Positions 59,149-64,000 of a stretch of 64,000 nt of DNA are shown here, piece after piece (positions within the stretch are counted from its first letter, which is position 1; every line of letters begins with the position of its first letter). The notes beneath the pieces are model-generated. The model did no database searches and was not told the DNA's origin. It saw only the letters and a list, made by a program, of their open reading frames with translations. The stretch comes from Korobacter sp036501185 (GTDB taxonomy: Bacteria; Acidobacteriota; Terriglobia; Terriglobales; Acidobacteriaceae). The DNA is taken from assembly GCA_036501185.1 (NCBI GenBank), contig DASYAU010000044.1:8596-72595 (forward strand). Reading direction: 5' to 3'. Both the position numbers and the translations under genes were made by a program.

Positions 59149-60645
59149 GTGGCGATCCTGCTGTTCATCTCGGTCCTGCTGATCTCCGCGTGCGGGCTCA
59201 TCTACGAGCTCATCGCCGGCACGCTCGCCAGTTATCTCGTCGGCGACTCCGTCTTCCAGTTCTCCACCATCATCGGCAGCTATCTCTTCGCTATGGGCAT
59301 CGGTAGCGCGCTCTCGCGCTACATCCATCGCGGCCTCGTCCACCGCTTCATCTGGATCGAGCTGATGGTCGGCCTCATCGGCGGCTTCTCCTCGGCGCTG
59401 CTGTTCCTCGCCTTCGCCTACACCCAGGCCTTCGGCTTCTTGATGTACACGCTGGTCGGGATCATCGGCGTGCTCGTCGGTCTCGAAATCCCGCTGCTGA
59501 TGCGCATTGTGCGCGACCGCTTCGATTTCCGCGACACCATCGCCCACGTCCTCACCTTCGATTACGTCGGCGCTCTCGGCGCATCATTGCTCTTCCCAAT
59601 TCTCCTTGTTCCAAAGCTCGGTCTCGTGCGCTCCGCCATGCTGTTCGGCATCATTAACGCCATCGTCGCGCTCTGGAGCACCTACCTCTTCGCTTCGCAA
59701 CTCGGCGCGAAAAAACTTCTCCGCGGCCTGTCGTTTGTCGTTCTCCTCGCGCTCTGCGCCGGCATGTTGAACGCACGCCGCATCACCGCCGCCGCGGAAG
59801 ACAACATCTACGCCGACGAAATCATCTTCGCCCGCGACACCCGCTATCAGCACATCGTCCTCACCCGCTTCAAAGACGACCTCCGTCTCTTCCTCAATAG
59901 CCATCTCCAGTTCAGCTCCCGCGACGAATATCGCTACCATGAAGCCCTGGTCCATCCCGGACTCTCCGCCGTTCCGGTCCCGCGTCACGTGCTCGTCCTC
60001 GGTGGTGGCGACGGCCTCGCCGTCCGCGAGATCCTGAAATATCCGCAAATCGAGAGCATCACCCTGGTAGACCTCGACCCCGAGATGACTCACATCTTCT
60101 CCACCAACCCCATGCTCACTGCGCTGAACAAGCGCTCCTTCCTCGATCCCAAGGTTCACGTCATCAACGCCGACGCGTTTCCCTGGATCGACCAGAGCAA
60201 AGACAGCTTCGACTTCATCGTCATCGATTTCCCCGATCCCACCAACTACTCGCTCGGCAAGCTCTACACCACCACGTTCTACCGCGCCGTCGCGCGCCAT
60301 CTCAGCGAGCAGGGATTCATGGTGGTGCAAAGCACCTCGCCCATGTTCGCCCGCGACTCCTTCTGGTGCATCGCCGAAACCCTTAAGCAAGTTGGATTGA
60401 AAACGTATCCCTACCACGTCTATGTCCCGTCCTTCGGCGAGTGGGGATTCGTCCTCGCGGGAACGCACGAGTACGAGCCACCCTCCACCGTCCCCGACGG
60501 CCTCCGCTTCATTAGCGCGCAAACTCTTCCCACGCTCTTCCAGTTCCCGCCCGACATGTCGCCCATGCCCGTCGCGCCGAATCACCTCAACGACCAGGTG
60601 CTCGTCCGCATGTACGACAACGACTGGAAAGACATCAGCCACTAA
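59149..60645 (+). CDS. speE: membrane polyamine aminopropyltransferase (spermidine synthase-like)
   Basis: A 498-residue fusion. Residues about 1-205 form seven or so membrane helices (LLFISVLLISACGLIYELIA, FGFLMYTLVGIIGVLVGLEI). The soluble part is a spermidine-synthase-like domain: SRDEYRYHEALVHPGLSAVP, HVLVLGGGDGLAVREILKYP (donor-binding glycine motif), ITLVDLDPEM, and FDFIVIDFPDPTNYSLGKLY (active-site Asp segment). It transfers aminopropyl from decarboxylated SAM to an amine; the membrane domain suggests an acceptor at the membrane. Starts at GTG 59149; stop overlaps the next start (TAATG). Confidence 0.9.
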   Translation: MAILLFISVLLISACGLIYELIAGTLASYLVGDSVFQFSTIIGSYLFAMGIGSALSRYIHRGLVHRFIWIELMVGLIGGFSSALLFLAFAYTQAFGFLMYTLVGIIGVLVGLEIPLLMRIVRDRFDFRDTIAHVLTFDYVGALGASLLFPILLVPKLGLVRSAMLFGIINAIVALWSTYLFASQLGAKKLLRGLSFVVLLALCAGMLNARRITAAAEDNIYADEIIFARDTRYQHIVLTRFKDDLRLFLNSHLQFSSRDEYRYHEALVHPGLSAVPVPRHVLVLGGGDGLAVREILKYPQIESITLVDLDPEMTHIFSTNPMLTALNKRSFLDPKVHVINADAFPWIDQSKDSFDFIVIDFPDPTNYSLGKLYTTTFYRAVARHLSEQGFMVVQSTSPMFARDSFWCIAETLKQVGLKTYPYHVYVPSFGEWGFVLAGTHEYEPPSTVPDGLRFISAQTLPTLFQFPPDMSPMPVAPNHLNDQVLVRMYDNDWKDISH

Positions 60646-62162
60646 TGACTTCGCGCCGCGACTTCCTGAAGCTCGGCGCCGCCGCCCTCGTCGGCATGTC
60701 TGCCAAGTCCGATCGCCGCATCGAAGGCGGCTGGGTCAACGACAACTTTGCGGCGGGACATAAAATTCGCGATCGCGTAGCCACACACGCGCCCACCCGC
60801 ACCGAGAAAATCCCCCTCGTCATCGTTGGCGGTGGCATCGCCGGGCTAAGCGCGGCATGGCGCCTGCACAAGCGCGGCTTTCACGACTTCGTTCTCCTCG
60901 AAATGAACGACACCGCCGGTGGCAACGCTCGTTCCGGAGAAAACGAAGTCAGCGCCTATCCGTGGGCGGCCCACTACGTCCCGGTTCCAGGATCGAAAGC
61001 CATCTATGTCCGCGAACTTTTCGAAGATCTCGGTGTCCTGCAAAACGGCGTCTGGAACGAGCGCTATCTCTGCTTCGCGCCGCAGGAGCGTCTCTTCACC
61101 TATGGCAAATGGCAGGACGGCATCGAACCCGCCGTCGGCCTCTCCCCGCGCGATCGCGAGCAGTTTGCCCGACTAGAGCAACAAATCGTCGAGCATCGCA
61201 AGAGCGGCGCGTTCACCATCCCCATGGAGCTGGGCTTAACCGACAAATCGGCCGAGCTGGACCATATCTCCTTCGCCCAATGGCTCCGCCAAAACGGTTT
61301 CGATTCTCCGCAACTTCTCTGGTACACGAATTACTGCTGCCGCGACGACTTCGGCGCCCTCGCCGCCGAGACCGCCGCCTGGGCCGGCATCCACTACTTC
61401 GCCGCCCGCGAGCCCGAAGAAAAAGGTCCCATCACTTGGCCCGAGGGTAATGGCTGGATCACCAAGCGTCTTCTCGAAATCGTCGGCCAATACGTTCGCA
61501 TAAACCAGCCCGTCGTGCGCGTCGCGAAAGACAAAACAAAGTATTCCGTCCTCACGCCCGACACTCAATTCCTCTGCGACGCCGTCATCTTCGCCGCTCC
61601 CACCTTCCTCGCGCCCTACATCATCGAAGGCTTCGCGCCGCTAACCAACTGGGAATACTCCCCATGGCTCACGGCAAACCTCACCCTCGACCGTCCTCCG
61701 CGCGGTGCTTCCACCGAAGAACGCGCCTGGGACAACGTCATCATGAACTCCCCTACCCTCGGTTACGTCGACGCAACGCATCAAACCACCCGCACTTTCG
61801 TCGATCGCACCGTCTGGACCTTTTATTGGGCGCTCGCGGAAGGCCCATCCGCCGCCAACCGTCACTTGCTTCTTGAGAAAGACTGGAATTACTGGAAAGA
61901 CGCCATCCTCGACGACCTCGAGCGCGTCCATTCCGACATCCGCCAATGTGTCTCTCGCATCGACATGATGCGCATGGGCCACGCCATGGCACGCCCCATC
62001 GTTGGCGCCATCTTCCATCCCGAGCGTCGTCGTCTCGCACACGCCTCGGGCCGCATGCTCTTCGCCAACTCCGACCTTAGCGGCTTCTCCATCTTCGAAG
62101 AAGCGCAATATCGCGGCGTAACAGCGGCCGAAAAGATACTCGCCGCTCTTGGCAAAGCGTGA
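60645..62162 (+). CDS. Tat-exported FAD-dependent oxidoreductase (amine-oxidase-like)
   Basis: A 505-residue flavoenzyme. The N-terminus TSRRDFLKLGAAALVGMS is a twin-arginine signal (SRRDFL). The FAD-binding motif IPLVIVGGGIAGLSAAWRLH is followed by the flavin-site TAGGNARSGENEVSAYPWAA. The C-terminal flavin contact reads GRMLFANSDLSGFSIFEEAQ. The fold matches flavin amine oxidases, so a polyamine or polyamine-modified lipid or protein could be oxidised in the periplasm; the substrate is inferred from the operon only. Coupled to speE by TAATG and last gene of the seven-gene operon. Confidence 0.85.
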   Translation: MTSRRDFLKLGAAALVGMSAKSDRRIEGGWVNDNFAAGHKIRDRVATHAPTRTEKIPLVIVGGGIAGLSAAWRLHKRGFHDFVLLEMNDTAGGNARSGENEVSAYPWAAHYVPVPGSKAIYVRELFEDLGVLQNGVWNERYLCFAPQERLFTYGKWQDGIEPAVGLSPRDREQFARLEQQIVEHRKSGAFTIPMELGLTDKSAELDHISFAQWLRQNGFDSPQLLWYTNYCCRDDFGALAAETAAWAGIHYFAAREPEEKGPITWPEGNGWITKRLLEIVGQYVRINQPVVRVAKDKTKYSVLTPDTQFLCDAVIFAAPTFLAPYIIEGFAPLTNWEYSPWLTANLTLDRPPRGASTEERAWDNVIMNSPTLGYVDATHQTTRTFVDRTVWTFYWALAEGPSAANRHLLLEKDWNYWKDAILDDLERVHSDIRQCVSRIDMMRMGHAMARPIVGAIFHPERRRLAHASGRMLFANSDLSGFSIFEEAQYRGVTAAEKILAALGKA

Positions 62163-62256
62163 AAACATGGTTATTGGAATATTGCCGGATGTGGATATTG
62201 CAACCAACCACTTTCCCGCTGCACATTGAATAGGCAAGCTTTTGTGCGAGGTCTAC

Positions 62257-63171
62257 GTGGTCCATTTTGCTATCGCGGCTCCAGCAATCGCCGGCATCAT
62301 CGTTTTTCTTACAGGGATCTATCTCCTTTTCAGGAACACAACTTCACTCTCTTCCGGGGAGATACGCCTGGCGATCGCCACCCTGTTCATCGCCCCTCCG
62401 CTTGCCACCTTTGGCATGGAGCACCTTGTCATCCCCAAGATCATCGAGCAAATCGTCCCCGCATGGCTGCCCGCCCGTCTTTTCATCACGTACGTCGTGG
62501 GCGTGGCGCTCATAGCATCCTCCCTCAGCCTTATCAGCAAAAAGCTGCTCCGACTTTCCACGTTGTTGCTCGGCGTCATGTTCCTCCTTTTCGTACTGCT
62601 CATGCACATTCCCGCTGCTGTCCATGAGCCGCACAACCGTCTCGGATGGCTTCTCGTATTTCGCGATTCGACTTTCGCTTTTGGCGGCTTCGCGCTATAC
62701 CGCTGCGCTAGCGGCCGCGACGATTCGCCTCTTTGGCTGGAATTGATTCGCGTCTGGGCCGGACTAGCAATCACGTTCTTCGGCGTGCAGCACATGCTGC
62801 ATCCTGAGTGCTCGCCGGGCGTGCCATCACCTAGGATCACGCCCGCGTGGGTACCCGCGCCATTGCTGCTCAGTTATGTGGTGGGATCCGTACTCATCGC
62901 CTGTGGCGTAGCGATGCTCATTCGCAAGCGGGCAGTAGAGGCCGCCACCATTACTGGACACCTAATGGTGTTTCTCACCGTTTGCCTCTACCTGCCCGAT
63001 GCTCTTCTTCCCCGATCGCTCGCCAGCCTGGTAGGCACGAATTATGTCTTCGATACGCTGCTCTACGGCGGAATGCTCCTGGCGATCGCGAAGGCCATTT
63101 CAACTCCCGCTCGCAAGGTGCCGGTCGAGGTGCTCGCGCCGGTCAGTTCAAGTGCTGCTGGGGTCGAGTGA
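62257..63171 (+). CDS. membrane protein with internal duplication, DoxX-like
   Basis: A 304-residue polytopic protein, start GTG 62257 behind GAGG (a TTG five codons earlier is also possible). About eight membrane helices. The two halves repeat each other: TFGMEHLVIPKIIEQIVPAW then LPARLFITYVVGVALIA in the first, and FFGVQHMLHPECSPGVPSPR then ITPAWVPAPLLLSYVVGSVL in the second. This resembles fused DoxX-type four-helix units. Function is unknown. Its last 29 bases overlap the convergent LytTR gene. Confidence 0.75.
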   Translation: MVHFAIAAPAIAGIIVFLTGIYLLFRNTTSLSSGEIRLAIATLFIAPPLATFGMEHLVIPKIIEQIVPAWLPARLFITYVVGVALIASSLSLISKKLLRLSTLLLGVMFLLFVLLMHIPAAVHEPHNRLGWLLVFRDSTFAFGGFALYRCASGRDDSPLWLELIRVWAGLAITFFGVQHMLHPECSPGVPSPRITPAWVPAPLLLSYVVGSVLIACGVAMLIRKRAVEAATITGHLMVFLTVCLYLPDALLPRSLASLVGTNYVFDTLLYGGMLLAIAKAISTPARKVPVEVLAPVSSSAAGVE

Positions 63172-64000
63172 CTCCCTGTGGACCGAGCGTAAATCTCGGT
63201 TTCTTGATGACCGATTGGTTCTCCGCCCCTGCCGCAAGCGGCGCGACGCCCCGCGCCAATTCGTCTGCCATCCAGCGGTCGATCGCGTCGCGGCAACTAC
63301 GGCTCACCGGCAACTCCTTGCCGTTGTACAGCACTACAACGTACTCGCCGGCTCCCCACGAGCGCAGCTCCCGGATGTAATTCGCATTCACGATAATCGA
63401 CCGATGGATGCGCAGGAACTGCGAAGAATCGAGCCGCGCCTGGAACTCGGTTAGCGTCTCGCGGATTCGCTGGCAGCGTTCATTGCAGTACAGGTCAAGG
63501 TAATTTCCCGCTGCATTGATCCACGCAATCTCCTCTGCATGTAAAAAGACGAAGCCCCCCTTCGACTTCACCCGCAGTCGCGCACAAGAGCGTTCCGCCA
63601 TCCGCTCCATCCTCGGAGATGAGACCATGCCCGGCTGCCGGGCAGCGCGCACCACCCGCTGTAACGCCGCTAGTAGCCGTTCCTGCCGCAGCGGCAGCGT
63701 TACATAGTCTGCTACGCCCACCTCGAAAGCCCTCGCCGCGTGCGTTTCCGTCGCGGAAAGCAGGATGATGCTGGGATCGTAAACCCGCAGCAGTTCCTGG
63801 GCCGCCGCCAGCCCGTCGAAACTCTGAACCGCATCTTGCAATATCACGATCCGTGGTCGCAGATGCCCGATCGCGGTGAGGGCCGACGAAGCTTGCAAAA
63901 ATTGCAACGTCAACCGAGGGAAATGCAGCGATGCCACGGAATGCAAAGTCTTGCGCGCAGGCACTTCGTCAAGCACCGCGATTACATCAGCTACAGCAGG
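63143..64000 (-). CDS. LytTR-domain regulator with atypical receiver (5' end open at window edge)
   Basis: The frame is open to the window edge; a GTG at 63976 gives 277 residues, but codons before it (VADVIAVLDEVPARK) look like the true start of a receiver domain, so the gene probably begins beyond 64000. The receiver lacks the usual phospho-acceptor context (RIVILQDAVQSFDG in place of LDIQMP) and the usual Lys-Pro pair reads LPLRQE. The C-terminal LytTR DNA-binding domain (about 130-235) is typical: FVFLHAEEIAWINAAGNYLD, EFQARLDSSQFLRIHRSIIV, NANYIRELRSWGAGEYVVVL. It ends in a tail of about 35 residues. Confidence 0.85.
   Translation of the reverse strand, partial: PAVADVIAVLDEVPARKTLHSVASLHFPRLTLQFLQASSALTAIGHLRPRIVILQDAVQSFDGLAAAQELLRVYDPSIILLSATETHAARAFEVGVADYVTLPLRQERLLAALQRVVRAARQPGMVSSPRMERMAERSCARLRVKSKGGFVFLHAEEIAWINAAGNYLDLYCNERCQRIRETLTEFQARLDSSQFLRIHRSIIVNANYIRELRSWGAGEYVVVLYNGKELPVSRSCRDAIDRWMADELARGVAPLAAGAENQSVIKKPRFTLGPQGVTRPQQHLN

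Overview
The window reads as a piece of chromosome from an Acidobacteriota bacterium, most likely class Terriglobia (Koribacter/Acidobacterium-like). The support is a TonB-dependent receptor with an N-terminal carboxypeptidase-regulatory-like domain next to a LacI regulator, an RpoE-type ECF sigma factor paired with a zinc-binding anti-sigma factor, an acidobacterial-style ImuA-ImuB-DnaE2 cassette, GC-rich codon use and many short palindromic repeats between genes. The assignment rests on protein recognition by eye, not on a search.

Layout. 1-4.9 kb: the N-terminal two thirds of a TonB-dependent receptor (minus), a divergent LacI regulator and a ribulokinase, with a consensus-like promoter and a LacI-type operator between them. 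4.9-6.1 kb: decayed DNA (an unrecognised ORF, the 3' end of a surface-protein gene, the 3' end of a tyrosine integrase) beside tRNA-Ala(GGC). 6.3-10.6 kb: a CpxR/CpxA-like two-component system, a Gly/Ser-rich secreted protein sharing a direct-repeat promoter motif with it, and a lipoprotein phosphoesterase. 10.9-15.8 kb: ECF sigma and anti-sigma factors flanked by secreted and TPR proteins. 15.8-28.1 kb: a dense plus-strand run of rnc, two signal peptidases, an AsmA-like protein, an M50 protease, trpS, scpA, scpB, an rluB-type enzyme with a very long Arg/Gly-rich tail, and hisC. 28.2-39.5 kb: glucokinase, mutM, a frameshifted LysE-type exporter, purA, an ATP-grasp protein, ndk, sucCD, a MOSC protein and trpD. 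39.5-41.8 kb: two tandem CPBP proteases, each preceded by a decayed copy of the trpD 3' end. 41.9-50.7 kb: an unknown protein, a second ECF/FecR-like pair, an amidase, a beta-CASP metallo-beta-lactamase protein and a SRAP protein. 50.9-56.3 kb: imuA-imuB-dnaE2. 56.4-62.2 kb: a tightly packed seven-gene operon joining S-adenosylmethionine decarboxylase and a membrane aminopropyltransferase to two DUF4178 proteins, a DUF350 protein, a small membrane protein and a Tat-exported FAD oxidoreductase. 62.2-64 kb: a membrane protein with an internal duplication and a LytTR regulator.

Two themes stand out. The first is the polyamine/envelope operon, the best candidate for an under-described system. The second is the concentration of short repeats and small duplications at gene 3' ends: an 88-bp tandem copy of the purA end, decayed trpD ends before both CPBP genes, and stop codons of at least three genes lying inside or at the edge of dispersed repeats.
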